Positions 46,844 through 59,440 of a stretch of 64,000 nt of DNA are shown piece by piece (the stretch's first letter is position 1; each line of letters begins with the position of its first letter). The DNA is taken from NCBI GenBank assembly GCA_016748015.1, contig JAAOMT010000239.1, positions 164,812 through 228,811 on the forward strand, given 5' to 3'. The notes beneath the pieces were generated by a model. The model worked only from the letters and a program-made list of their open reading frames with translations. It was not told where the DNA came from and made no database searches. This DNA comes from Geosiphon pyriformis (lineage: Eukaryota; Glomeromycota; Glomeromycetes; Archaeosporales; Geosiphonaceae). The translations under genes and the position numbers were made by a program.

Positions 46844-48847
46844 TCATTTATCATCTTTTTTAGTTGACAAAGACGGTGAAGATATTGATGAAGAATAATC
46901 CCCTAGAGCTGCAGTTGATGTTGACCCACCATCACCAGCTGTCTTAACATTTTCTTTTTTTTGTCGTTTTACTGGAGGTTTCTTTTGACTCTTGTCTGTC
47001 TTCGTTAGCCTTTTTTTTCCTTTCATCATTTGACTTGCTTCGCTCTCTATAAGATTTGGTTCAGTATTTGGGGCTGTGGTACTAATTTCAGGAGGCATAA
47101 TTATGGTTTCCATTTTGAGATCAGCTTTTTTTAATTTCAGTCGCTCTGATCGTCTTGTTCCACGTAGCGGGGGATCTGATAAAGTAGTATCATTGGCACC
47201 GGTAGCGGGTGGTGAGCCAGGCTTGCGCGATTTTTTGGTTGTTTTTTCTAATTGTGAGTCAGAAATTTTGATTGTTGGTCGTACAAACTTTTTCTTCAAA
47301 GCTGGTGCGGCTTTTTCTTTTTCTTTTCCTTTTCCTTTTCTTCGCTTTGATGCTGGACTTGAAATTTTTTGATGTTCATACTCTCTTTGATTTATTTCTT
47401 CTCGATTATTCAGAGAATAGCCTTCTTTTTGTTGTGTGGAACTCCCAGCAGTAGCTTTTAAATTTGCTAATCGTAATGATTGATCAGCAAAGATTGCGGC
47501 TTTATATTCGGTCAAATTCTTAGGTTGACTTGATTTTGTACTTATCGCACTTGAATTTAATTCTGTATTATGAGGTGATAATGAATTGTCCCGATGCCTT
47601 TCGATATTTTCTGCGCTATGTTCAGGCTGTTTGCCTTTTTCATTGTATTTATTTTGCGCTCTTCCATCAGCAAATTCTTCATATTCATCATGCAACACCA
47701 GATGGTCTTCCGCATCATCATATAGTCCTTGTAACCAATAGCGATCAAGGAGTAACTTTTCTGTCCTACTTGCTCTGTTAGATGGATTCTCATTAGCTGT
47801 TGTGTCATCCGCATCGAATTCGCTCAAAGGAAAAGGTTCATCACCAAAATTTAGATCTTTGCGAAGTGAAAGAGGTTGAATTTCTGTTTGACTTGTTGAA
47901 CCTTCTGCAAAATTACTTCCAGCCGATGGGTCAAATAAATTGAAATTTGAAGTTGCAGGAAACTCTGATGTAATGTCATAGCCACCCGAATTAGCCCCAC
48001 TAACCGGATCAGACTCTCTCCTAAGCTGTTGATTAATTAAAGCCGCGGAATTGAATGTTTTGTTTCTCACCAATCCGACCAAAAATTTTGCCCACCTTTC
48101 ACGTAGCGGTTTCATCTGATCTTTTATTTCCCAATCTGGTAAAATTTCCTCCCCACCATTAATAATTTGTACCAATGATTCAAAATTCTGATCTATTCCG
48201 TGTTCTTTTGCAAGTGATGCAAATGTTGAGTGCCAGTAAGGATACAAAGTTGCAAACTCGATTTGTACTTCACGAAGAAACACATGTACAGTTTCTTCGT
48301 CAATGTGGTTAAGATTTAGCAGGAATTTTCTCATCTTTTCGGTGGTGTCATTTTGCAATAATTGCTCAACAAAGGTTTTATCCTGGGTTTTGATTGTGTT
48401 TGCAAGACTTTTTAAGTTTGCTGCGATAGTCTAAAAAGTTCGAATTTTGAGATTAATTCGTATTAAAATTTTTTATCATTGATTGATCAAACTAAATGCG
48501 TTCAACAATTAGACATTTACCTTTGCATCGCGTTTAAAACCGGGTAAAATTCCGATCAAATCTGATAATTCCCCACCCGAAAGCGACATCTTTTCAGCGC
48601 TAGCACAACTGTCATGTGTCAAGAACTTTTCTCTCATTATATTCAAAAACTCTTCCTCTTGAACATAAGTTAATTCATATCTTGTTTTGTTGTAAAGATA
48701 TGCACAGACCAGCCAACGAAAGAAAGTGTTGTTTCTATTGACGTCGGATGTCAAATCAAAATTTAAACGTTTAGAGATGATCAAGCCGTAATTTTCAAGA
48801 ATTATCCCAATTTTTTGGCGTGACCCTAGTAAATTGGATGCAGACAT
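46844..48847 (-). CDS. Unrecognised protein with basic, nuclear-looking C-terminus (637 aa)
   Basis: Exons 48521-48847 and 46844-48430 join in phase 0 across a 90 bp GT-AG intron. Residues 1-180 look folded and helical (ENYGLIISKRLNFDL, RWLVCAYLYNKTRYEL, then after the intron TIAANLKSLANTIK and a helix-rich segment to about 230). Residues 230-400 are acidic to neutral and low in complexity (Asn, Ser, Asp, Glu). Residues 470-637 are strongly basic with several bipartite NLS-like clusters (SKRRKGKGKEKEK, LRGTRRSERLKLKK, KKPPVKRQKKE), Pro-rich between them, and end in a Ser tract. The layout suggests a nuclear DNA- or chromatin-associated protein. No known domain was recognised. The gene is well formed and less A+T-rich than its flanks. 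Confidence 0.8.
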
Positions 48848-50585
48848 TTTTTGTAATCGGTGAGAAGATGGAGGTAACTAATTAGAAAAGAAATTATAAA
48901 TATAAAATGAAAACGTAGTGAAGAAGGAAAAAGATAAAAATAAAAGCGTCTTTGTAGTTTTAAATGCAACAAATTTCCACAAAAAAATAAATTATCAGCT
49001 TTTATATTTCAAGAATGTATTATCATCAGGACTTTTTTTAACTCATCACTACATCGTGTATATACAGAAAAGTACTTTTAAATACACCAAATTCTAGAAA
49101 CTGATACATAGAATGGAGAATTCTTCAACTCCTTGACCTTTGTTCAATTGAATTATTCCAAGGTTATGGTATTATTATTATTATTATTATTATTAATTTT
49201 TGAATATTTTATTTCGAGGTCCTGAATATGATAAGAGTATTCAAATTCGCAATAAAAATTCCCAAAATATCTGATATTATGATCAAAATTAATCAATTCT
49301 GGTTTACATATTTTTTATACATATAAACATCTAATGTGAATTATATGTATTTTGTGACCTAGTTGCAATTGTATGTACTGTATTATCACGATCACATACA
49401 TGGTATTGTAAATTAAGGTAGCATGATAATTTTTGAAATAATTCGACAATACATTAAAAGACCGATAATAAAATGTAAATGTTCCCTTGAAACTATGGTA
49501 ATCTTTAATGAAATAATTTAAAAGTCAACAGGGACGAAGAAACTATAAGGAACCTTTAAAGTAAATTTCAATATTATTATATATCTTATATAATTATTCA
49601 AGAATTTTTGTATCATAATTCAAATTTAGCTACACATAAAACAATTATTTGAGCTATGCTGCAATACAACCAGAGAAAGTGAAAATTACCTACAAATAAT
49701 TCCAAGGATCAGAATTGTTACAACGAATATTGTGTCTGCAAAATTAAATCTTTGAGCGTTTTATTTTTTTTGCTTTTGTTCATAATTCTTTGAACTCTAA
49801 AATAAATTCTGTAATTTTATTAAGTGCCTGATAATTAGATTTTGCAAAAAAAAAATCCTAATTTAACTTATAATGAAATAAATCAGTTTGTTTTTTGTTA
49901 ATTGTTATTCTTTCAAATTGTAAAAAAAAGTTGTTTATTTTTAGCAACCTAGAAGTGATTTAATTCAGTTTTATTTTCAAATTTTTGCCTTTGTCTTTTT
50001 ATTATAATAATTAAATGAAAGCATAAATAATTTTTATTGTTATTGTTTTGATATAACAGTTTATATTTTTTATCAAAATAAGATTAAAATAAAAATAATT
50101 TTTATACTTGATTCTTTAAAAGAATAAATATACAAAACTATTGATAAAATCAGACCTCTGTATAATAAAAAAGTTTAGTCACTAATTTTTTATTATGACA
50201 AAAAATTTTGGTAAAAAAAAGCATAACACTTTTAATGTATAGTATTTCAAATTATTTTTTCACGTTCAATTCTCAAAACAAATTTTAGTGTTCAATTCTT
50301 TTGTGAGCCACTCTATGTAATCCTATCTATATTTTATCACCTTGTAAGTTTTCGTTCCAACAATAAGTTCATTAAATATCAATATAATCTGCTAAAAATT
50401 TTATTTTATTAATATTTACACATTTATTTCTGTTATGTATAAATCATGTTATATGAAGAAAGATAAAATTAATGATATCTGATGTGAGAAATGATATCAA
50501 GGCTCATAATAGGAAATGATCGAGCGTCATGCACGTTTAAAACAAGGTTTATCGGGAAGAAATAATTGCTGCACCAACACACTCA
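48848..50585. other. AT-rich intergenic region
   Basis: No gene seen; contains a short (TTA)n array at 49170-49195 and AT-rich sequence. Confidence 0.5.
49170..49195 (+). repeat. (TTA)n trinucleotide microsatellite
   Basis: About 8-9 perfect TTA units in an intergenic region. Confidence 0.9.
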
Positions 50586-51760
50586 TTAATAAAGTTTTCC
50601 CCCGTGCATATAGTAGGTTAATAAATGAGAAAGAGCACGTGGGATTTTTACACTCATTCTTAGATTCACTGATCTAGAAAAAATTAATTTGTTCATATAA
50701 TCAGCAATGGATTCCATGCAGCTTTTGTCTTCTTCATATGCAAGTGGGTCGAAATTCTGGCAATTGAATATATAGCAATGAGTACGGAGTGCCTTTTTCC
50801 TATAATCCCGCATTCGAAGAAAGACTCCTTTGGGAGTTTACTTCTGTTTCCAATTCTTGATTTGAATCAGTGAGATGTTGAATCAAGTGATACAGGGCTA
50901 GATCCATTCCAACATAACAAAACTGGAAATATCAAGCCAACTACTGCTTGGTTACGTTTACAAATCATATATGAATAAACTTCTCAATTCCATCTGAGCT
51001 CGGTGGAATGAAGTTTGTAAATACTCAGCAAACTTTTCGGGGGAGGTCTCGAATATTATTATTATAATTGTTCTGTTCAAAAAGTGATATCAAAAAATCC
51101 TTGGCTGCGAAACAAATTCTACGAATCCCAAGTTTTCCAAGTGTGATAGTGAAAAAATGTTCGGAAAATTACTCAGCTTTTTATTCGATCCCCATCTACT
51201 TTTAATGATCGCTTTGGACTAGGCTATTGCGAGTAAAGGAATATCAGATGGGTAATCGGTGTCGATCCTCTGAAACGTGAGCGCATATCTCCATGAATCC
51301 TGCAACTAATTCCAGACTCAATTATGACATCAAGTGAGATACGAAAAGACAATGTTGCAAGGACAGAATGTGAAGTTGGATCTCTTCGTTCACCTATAAG
51401 TTGTTGCTCCGCTAAACTTTGAAGGTTTTCGATGTAAGGGTCGTTGCTCAAAGCCGCCCCATAAAGAAAGAACAATTCTTTCAACTTTGATAGTCGATTC
51501 GAGCTTGAGTATTGTTTTTGCAAAAATAAAATAACGGGAAAATTTTATTGATATATAATTGAGGGGAAGGGCCCTGAGATGCTGATGATGCAAATTTAGG
51601 ATATATATTAAATAAATACATAAACTTACCAAAGGAAGCCCCAGCTATTGATAAATATATATGGTCCCGATAGCAGCACAAGTTAGATCTATGGGTAATC
51701 GATAACGAGATGGAAACTCATTACTACACTTTATTGAATTAACTTTCCAACTATCCTGCC
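50586..51760 (-). pseudogene. Eroded unknown gene with stops
   Basis: A less A+T-rich stretch reads as cellular-type protein on - in pieces. About 51710 downward: FPSRYRLPIDLTCAAIGTIY, then an in-frame TAG and LGLPL at a good donor (GTAAGT, about 51630). About 51520-51224: SKLKELFFLYGAALSNDPYI and EQQLIGERRDPTSHSV, helical in character. About 50980-50880: MDLALYHLIQHLTDSNQELE. About 50813-50586: a piece ending in a clean stop. Stops and frameshifts separate them, so no full-length model is possible. The family is not recognised. The quality of the pieces suggests a recently decayed gene, or a multi-exon gene whose splicing I could not solve. Confidence 0.4.
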
Positions 51761-53999
51761 AATAAACCTGCGTTAATTGCCTACCTTTTGTGTTTTGAGA
51801 TATTCCTATTTATTTCTTCTTCAGAATGTTATTTATGGAAAGAGTAAAACAAAAGACTTTGATTATGTATCAATAAAACAGATTGTGTTTATTGAGATTG
51901 TTAATAGCGTTAATTTTTAATGGTGATGTAAGGTTTGATGAAATGCTAGTGTTACTATGCGCTAAATATTGATTTTTAAAAATGAGACCTTAGCTAGTTT
52001 ATTAATAATTTAGTTAAGTAAAAATATATTTGATTTAAAGTTGATTTTTTTATTAGTATATGTTATAATCCCAATTAGCTTAATCAATTAATAAGATTAA
52101 ACATAATTTAAGTTTTTAATTAATTCATCTTATCTTGAATATATTGATAATATTTTTGATATAAAGGAACTTAATTGTTGAATACATTACTTATTAGTCA
52201 AATTTTTCTAAAATAAATTGCACACCACAATTGTTTAATTTTAAACCTTTTTGTTCATTTTAAATTGAGCATTTTTGTAACAAAACGTTAAAAATGATAT
52301 TTGAATTGAAAAACTCAACTTTTTAAAAATGTATTAAACTAACTTATGTTTTTAAAATAATTGTTCCATATTATTCTAAAAGTGGCTTAAAAATTTCGAA
52401 GAATCAAAAACATGTAATTTTTGATAATTAATAATAATACAAAGGTTGTTGTAAAAATGCGAATTTTTTATTTTTGGGGAAGTTTTGTTTTTTTTATTAA
52501 TTTCTTAAAAACAATAAACACAAAGATAATTAAATAACAAATACAGAATATCTTACAATACAAAATAATAATTGACTTTCCTAAAATAAATATTTTCATT
52601 CTCAAAATGGTTAATAATGGATATTAAAGTTCTATAAAAAATATTTATTTATTTATAATATAAAATCCAACGGTTTTGAAGCACCAGTCAAACTAAATTT
52701 AACTTAAGTGTATTTATGAACAATCGACTTGAAAAAATATAATATTTAAAAGATTAATTGTTATATATTTGCTTTATTATGAAACTGCAATCTAATAAAA
52801 AATACATAATAGAGGTACAATATAAACGATACTTAATCTATCAAGTTGACAAAAAAAGATTTTATAGAAAATATTTATAATAAAACTTTTTTGGGCGAAT
52901 TTTTATCTGAAAAAAGGTTTCACAAATAACTTGCTGAAATATTCGAAAAACTAGCCTAAGTTGAATAAAATCTAAGAGGAAATATGGAATTTTACAATTT
53001 CAAATAAAAAACTTTGAAATTATATTAAATTATAATTTAATCCATTATAAGTAAAATTACATTTTAATTCTTAAATTTAACAAATCAATTTTACATTAAG
53101 AAAGTAATATTGAAACAAAGTTTTAATTTTTTAGCTCATATATATGCTTTTAACTTTTAATAAATAAATTTAATTTATACATCTAATTGTTGAATTTAGT
53201 TATAATGATTAAATTCAAATTTTTGTAATATCCATTTTTTTCTAACATTAAATTTTAAATTTAGTATTGAAATTAAAAATTAAGATTTTAATTTTTGACC
53301 ATAATAAAGTTTTATGGTTATTTTTTTGCAAATTCATTCACAGTTTAATTACAAATTTTTTTGAGAAAAGCTATTTATAAGCTTAATATTTTATTTTCAA
53401 TCAAGTAATAAAGACAAAAATTTTAGCTTGGCTGGCAAATTAATTTGAATTTCTTTTCAAAGTATATTTTGAAAAAGTGTAATTGAAATATATATTAATT
53501 TGATTTGATTTCAGCATTTACATTGAATGAATTTAAAATGCTTTCTTAATGCTAAGATTTGGGATTTTCGCAAAAATATTTTGATATTTGAATTCGAACA
53601 AAATGAAGCGATCTTATATATATGTTTAACTTGTTTTATTTTCAATATTAACTTTTTATTAATATTTTTTACTAAAACTATAAATCTTATAGTTTTTAAA
53701 ATTTAAAATGAGCAACAAAATATTTTATTTTAAAATTTAATTGAAAAATTAGTTTCATTACATTAATTTTTAACTTTAATAAAAAATAATAAATCTGGTT
53801 TCAATCAGTGCTTTTAGAATTTAATAACAAGTGGTATTTATTTAGTAATTGTTTTTTTAAAAAAATTACAAAAAGAAGTCTTTTAATTTTTCAGGTTTAT
53901 TTTAATAAACACAATCAAGAATAAAAATAAAACTATCTTATTTAATTTAATAATTTTTTTATAGCTATGAAAGTTTTTTATACATTTAATAAAAAAAAT
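51761..53999. other. AT-rich desert
   Basis: About 2.2 kb of nearly pure A+T sequence. No gene seen. Confidence 0.5.
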
Positions 54000-54119
54000 T
54001 AATATACCATCCAAGGTTATATTGTGCAGTGTAATTTCCCGCCCTCCGCTGTTTTTAAATAGAATTCAAATGTTTCTTCTGGATTTTTGACTGTTCCCCA
54101 TCCATTTTGTTAATACATT
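54000..54119 (-). pseudogene. Decayed Sel1 repeat beyond the stop of the Sel1 gene
   Basis: On -, directly after the stop of the Sel1 gene, one more repeat can be read: NGWGTVKNPEETFEFYLKTA, then a break, then YTAQYNLGWYI. It shows that the ancestral protein was longer and that its 3' end has been lost. Confidence 0.75.
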
Positions 54120-56141
54120 CTAATATTGATTTTTAAACTCGTTTTTCCTCATTTTCGTCATTCTCCGTCCATTAGCATAGCACCATCCAAGATCGTGTTG
54201 TGCTTTTGTATTACCCGCCTCTGCTGCTTTTGAATAGAATTCAAATGCTTTTTCTAAATCTTTCGTCGTTCCCTGTCCTTGATCATAACACCATCCAAGA
54301 TTGTATTGTGCATTTGCATTACCCGCCTCTGCTGCTTTTGAATAGAATTCAAACGCTTTTTTTTCATTTTTCCTTGTTCCCCATCCATTTCGATAATAAT
54401 TTCCAAGATTATATTGTGCCATTGTATTACCTGCCTCTGCTGCTTTTGAATAGAGTTCAATTGCTTTCTTCTGATTTTTCCACGTTCCTTGTCCATTATC
54501 ATAAAACCATCCAAGATCGTATTGTGCGTTTTTATACCCCGCATCTGCTGCTTTTGAATAGAATTCGAATGCTTTTTCTAAATTTTTCGTCGCTCCCAAT
54601 CCATTTTGATAACACAATCCAAGATTGTATTGTGCATTTGTATTACCCGCCTCTGCTGCTTTTGAATAGAATTCAAATGCTTTTTCTAAATTTTTCGTCG
54701 TTCCCCATCCATTATCATAACACAATCCAAGCTGGTATTGTGCATTTGTGTTACCCGCCTTTGCTGCTTTTGAATAGAATTCAAATGCTTTTTCTAAATT
54801 TTTCGTCGTTCCACGTCCATTCTCATAACACCATCCAAGATTGTAATGTGCATTTGTATGTCCTGCTTCTGCTACTTTTGAATAGAATTCAAATGCTTTT
54901 TCTAAATTTTTCGTCGTTCCCCATCCATTATCATAACACCATCCAAGCTTGTATTGCGCATTTGTGTTACCCGCCTCTGCTGCTTTTGAATAGAATTCAA
55001 ATGGTTTTTCTAAATTTTTCGTCGTTCCACGTCCATTCTCATAACACCATCCAAGATTGTATTGTGCATTTGTATGTCCTGCCTCTGCTGCTTTTGAATA
55101 GAATTCAAATGCTTTTTCTAAATTTTTCGTCGTTCCCCATCCATTATCATAACACAATCCAAGCTTGTATTGTGTATTTGTATTACCCGCCTCTGCTGCT
55201 ATTGAATAGAGCTCGAATGCTTTTTCTGAAATTTTCCTCGTTCCCCATCTATTATCATAACACCATCCAAGATTGTATTGTGCATTTGTATGTCCTGCCT
55301 CTGCTGCTTTTGAATAGAATTCGAATGCTTTTTCTAAATTTTTCGTCGTTACCAATCCATTTTGATAATACAATCCAAGATTATATTGCGCCATTGTATT
55401 ACCCACCTTTGCTGCTTTTGAATAGGATTCAAATGCTTTTGCTAAATTTTTCGTCGTTCCCCATCCATTTTGAAAACAAAGTCCAAGATTGTATCGTGCA
55501 TTTGTATTACCCGCCTCTGCTGCTTTTGAAAATAATTCAAATGCTTTTTCTAAATTTTTCTTTGTTCCCGATCCCTTTAGATAACATGTTGCAAGATTGT
55601 AGTATGCATTTGTATTACCAGCCTCTGCTACTTTTGAATAAAGTTCAAATGCTTTTGTTGAATTTTTCGTCGTTCCTAATCCATTTTCATAACAAAATCC
55701 AAGATTGAATTGTGCAATTGTATATCCTGCCTCTGCTGCTTTTGAATAGAGCTGGAATGCTTTTCCTTGATCTTGTAAAGTACCAATTCCATTATCATAA
55801 CAACGTCCTAAGAAGAATTGTCCGAAAGAATCTTTTGCTTTCGCTGCTTTCTGGAATCTTTGAAAGGCTTTTGTTAAATTAGGAATAGTTCCAATCCCAT
55901 GTTCAAAAGAAAAGCCGAGCAAAATATTGTCTATCGAACGCTTTAAACTTTTATTCTTCAAACAATCGAATAAATCTTCAGGTGTTTTCTGATTGTGCTC
56001 AAGGTATATTTTCACCAAGTCGGCAACTTTTGAATATTCGCTAGCTGGAAAAATGTCCAAATTTTTTTTGATGACAATTAATGCTCCTTCAAGCCAGTCG
56101 ATGGGTGAAATTGCAATTTCAATTGATGAAGTTGAAGACAT
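54120..56141 (-). CDS. Sel1-like repeat (SLR) protein (673 aa)
   Basis: One exon. Residues 1-70 are a non-repeat N-terminus (IDWLEGALIVIKKNLDIFP). From about residue 72 there is one partial repeat, then 15 complete 36-residue Sel1 repeats of the form NAQYNLGxCYxNGxGTTKN-LEKAFEFYSKAAEAGNT, then a partial repeat that ends in an aberrant sequence (RRMTKMRKNEFKN) and a stop. Sel1 repeats form alpha-alpha superhelices that bind other proteins; in Glomeromycotina they form a very large family, often next to or fused with TKL-like kinases. The repeats are nearly identical at DNA level, which suggests recent internal duplication. The end is probably frameshifted (see the decayed repeat at 54000-54119). 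No signal peptide or TM segment. Confidence 0.92.
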   Translation of the reverse strand: MSSTSSIEIAISPIDWLEGALIVIKKNLDIFPASEYSKVADLVKIYLEHNQKTPEDLFDCLKNKSLKRSIDNILLGFSFEHGIGTIPNLTKAFQRFQKAAKAKDSFGQFFLGRCYDNGIGTLQDQGKAFQLYSKAAEAGYTIAQFNLGFCYENGLGTTKNSTKAFELYSKVAEAGNTNAYYNLATCYLKGSGTKKNLEKAFELFSKAAEAGNTNARYNLGLCFQNGWGTTKNLAKAFESYSKAAKVGNTMAQYNLGLYYQNGLVTTKNLEKAFEFYSKAAEAGHTNAQYNLGWCYDNRWGTRKISEKAFELYSIAAEAGNTNTQYKLGLCYDNGWGTTKNLEKAFEFYSKAAEAGHTNAQYNLGWCYENGRGTTKNLEKPFEFYSKAAEAGNTNAQYKLGWCYDNGWGTTKNLEKAFEFYSKVAEAGHTNAHYNLGWCYENGRGTTKNLEKAFEFYSKAAKAGNTNAQYQLGLCYDNGWGTTKNLEKAFEFYSKAAEAGNTNAQYNLGLCYQNGLGATKNLEKAFEFYSKAADAGYKNAQYDLGWFYDNGQGTWKNQKKAIELYSKAAEAGNTMAQYNLGNYYRNGWGTRKNEKKAFEFYSKAAEAGNANAQYNLGWCYDQGQGTTKDLEKAFEFYSKAAEAGNTKAQHDLGWCYANGRRMTKMRKNEFKNQY
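54150..55850 (-). repeat. 108 bp tandem repeat array coding for Sel1 repeats
   Basis: About 15 tandem units of 108 bp, highly alike (ttgaatagaattcaaatgc and ctaaatttttcgtcgttcc recur on + at that spacing). Alternate units such as 8, 10, 12 and 9, 11 resemble each other most, suggesting two-unit duplications. Confidence 0.85.
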
Positions 56142-58889
56142 GATTTGTATATTTTTTATGGGTGAAGAAGGATTTTAAAGAGTTCGTCTTGCTAATAAAT
56201 AAGGATTTCAATCTATAATCTTGAAGAAATCTGAAAGGCTAACTATGCTTGTCATGTAAACTTAAAGTTGAGTTACATCATGATTGATTTTGATAAATTT
56301 TTTGAATAGATAATCTAGTGCTAAGGTTGCAGATGGTCTAGCCGCTTCTTTTAACCGCAATGAGAACTTTAATAGCTAGTTTAATATTTGATATTCAACC
56401 CAAAATCTGTAATGCTTTAATTGTCATCTATTTTGGGCGTCTTTCACTTGGCAAATAATTTATCTGAAATCTTCTCACGCCTTTGTCTTAAATCCAGTAT
56501 AATAATTGATGTATTCGGCATTACTTTGGAGAATAAAAATATTTTGGTTCTCATGAAAAAAATTGAGTATATTGAAATGTATTATTATATAAGTTCTGGA
56601 ATGTGAAAAGATCTCGTTTTTGCTACCTTTTCTGTGAGCTCTTGTCTTTATGTGAACTTTTAAGTCAAACCATTTTTAAATAAAAAATTACCTCACCTGA
56701 TTGTGTTATCATAGGTTTTAGGAGAGAATCGGAATGATAAATAAAGTTATATGAGAGATTAATGATTTACAAAAGGAGTTGTTACGAAGCAAAATTTATC
56801 AAAGACCGAGGTATATTAAAGGATTCAGAACAAGTTTCGTGAACCTATAAAATACCATATATAATATTTAAATGAAGTCGAATCAATTAATAATAATACT
56901 GAGAATCTTATTCAATCAAATAATTTGTGTTCAAACCACTTTGGTAAACACTAATTCAAGGTCTATTAGCAAACCTTTTTTATGAACTTTAAAAGATACT
57001 TGCCTAATTAATATTTAATTTTCTTAAAAAACCAGATTTTTATGAATTTTCAAATAAAACTTTATTTAATGTAGCTTACAATAGCTTACTTCCAAAATTC
57101 TTATAATTCTGAAATAAACTATAAATTGGCAATAACTTTTATTAATAAAAAAAAATACAAAAAGATATTAAACAAATAAAAAAGCTTAATGTATTGCATA
57201 TATTTTGGAAATAGTCAATAACAACTTTTTAGATTAAATTAAAATATATTATAAATTAGCAAGTCATTAATGTTTATAAAAAACAGATTTAATAATTAGA
57301 ATAAATAAAAATTTAACTTGACTAAAAATGTATTATGCTTTATAGCAACCAAAAATATTTAAAATATTATGCTTTTAACAAATACTTTATTAACAATAAT
57401 TTAAAGTACACAAAATTAATACTTTATATATAATTTGAAATATTCTAAAAAAAGTTGTTAAAGTGTTAACCAAAAATCACTTTTAAAATCACTTTTAAGA
57501 TTTTACTAAAGCAATAATGTAAATTGCTTTCAGATTATCTTTAATTGATAAAAAAATCAATATTAAAAACCTAATTGCTTATTAAAACAGAATTTGAGTT
57601 TTTACTGCCAAGATTAGATAAAATCATAAAAAAAATAAGTTAATTTATAATGGATATTTTAAAGCTTGTGAATTATATCAATAATAGAAATACCAATATA
57701 GCATTTTTGTCAGATAAAATTCTTTTTAAACTGGGTTATTTGAGCTTGGTTAAAATAAAAAATTGAGAGCTTACTTTCAAATATTGTCTATATTAGTATG
57801 TTTTAATAAAAATGGTAAGATATTTAGGAATCTAGTTAACTTAGCATAGTGTTGTTTTAACATAAGTCCAAGTGGCTGGTTATGTGTTAAAACACATAAC
57901 TCATGTTTATAGTTGTCTAAATTGTAATTAAAATAGACAGTAAAAGGACCTTACTTTGTTAACGCAATAAAAAAAATTAAAAACAAAAAATAATAGATTT
58001 CATTTATATTTTTAATATGTTTTATTAAAAACTTTTATTGACAATATTTAGATTTTTTAACTTTTTAGTAATTTCTTAAGTGTACAAGATATTATCCTAA
58101 ATTTCGATAACTGTTATATTGGTCTTTAAAGCAAGCGAAAAAATTCACTTAGTTAAAATGCTGTGTTATTCTGATATCTGTTTTGAAATCGGAATAAAAA
58201 TACAATGTACAATGAAGTAATTTTTTTGAATATTAAATAAATTAAGATGCTTTTACCAATCATCCTTTTTATAAGTTTTAATAACATTAATCAAGATATG
58301 CTTTGTCCAGCAAATGTCTTAGTATATCTGATTTTAGGATTAATATATCAACTTCATATTTAATAATTAAAAAAATAAAATTCAGGAATTTTACAAATAT
58401 ATTTATAAAACACATTAAGGAAAATTCCTCTAAGGTTTTCAGAAATTTTAGTGAATATTGTACAATGTCAATTCAATTATTTTTTTAAAGTGGTAGCATG
58501 CTCCTTATTACCGAATTTTCTTTTTATAAAAATAAAATTTGTGAAAAAAACTTTAAAAATCTCAAAATTGATGGAACATTTCTTGTAAATCCCAAAAATA
58601 TTTAAAGAACCAAATAACTATATATATTAAATTTCATTTTCTAAATGTCTATAGAAAATAAAGAAACAAACTCTTAAAGAATGAAAATTATATGAGATAT
58701 AGAATATATCATTAAGATAATTTATTTAATAGGTAAACGTATTTATTTTCTAGAAACATTTTCAAAACAAAATCCAATGCATTTATTTATTATTTTTTAA
58801 AAATAATTAAGAATTCTAAGAAATGCTTCATCAATTTTAAGATTTTTAATGCTAAAAAGAAAACCTATTAATCTATTAATTTGAAATAG
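56142..58889. other. Sel1 gene flank and AT-rich intergenic region
   Basis: 56142-56650 is somewhat more balanced and probably contains the Sel1 gene promoter. The rest is AT-rich. Frames at 56421-56606 and 58303-58488 show no recognisable motif. Confidence 0.5.
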
Positions 58890-59095
58890 ACTTATGATCT
58901 TGGCACTCTGTATGTTGGAAGAATATTTAAACTTGGGCACTGTTATGAGGAGGCGACTAATACCAAGGACGAGAAGAAAGCTTTTGTCTTTACTTACCAT
59001 CCCGCTTCCCAGGATTATATTCACGGCCAATATTATGTTGGTAAATGTTATGATTCGGCATAAGGACGAAAAACGGTTTATCTGTTTCGTTTGAG
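58890..59095 (+). pseudogene. Sel1-repeat relic
   Basis: The + strand reads two joined, decayed Sel1 repeats: LGHCYEEATNTKDEKKAFVF and then DYIHGQYYVGKCYDSA, with a stop directly after. Start and end are missing. It is an isolated fragment of an SLR protein other than the 54-56 kb gene. Confidence 0.65.
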
Positions 59096-59440
59096 AGTGC
59101 CAAGTTTGTAGGTGTCAAACTAATAAATAAATAAATAAATACATCGGATTTTGCTTCCTAAAACTTTATAGAGAATACACACATTTGGTTATTATATAGA
59201 CCATCTCAGTTATATTCCATCTCTCACATTGTCTTCATCCTTTAAAAATTAGCTATAATTGAATTTACTTTTAAATTGAAATGCATTTTAAACACAATCT
59301 TCAAAGCAGATCTAAAATTATAGTGGCAACTTTCATGTTATTGACATTTTATTTTCGAATGCACAGAAACCAAAAAAATTTGATAGATTTAAAAGGCTTC
59401 AAAATACTAAGTTCGCTCAAAAATTAGATACAAATCAAGA
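59096..59440. other. Spacer between two relics
   Basis: A short (AAAT)n run at about 59122-59142. No gene seen; a weak coding-like piece (KPKKFDRFKRLQNTKFAQK) begins at about 59368 and may belong to the lipase relic in another frame. Confidence 0.4.

Noticed and set aside
54200-55708. A 502-codon open frame on + opposite the Sel1 gene
   Set aside because: It is the antisense of a near-identical 108 bp repeat, so absence of stops in one unit extends to all. The translation is a monotonous Leu/Ser/Phe repeat and the sense frame is a clear Sel1 protein.
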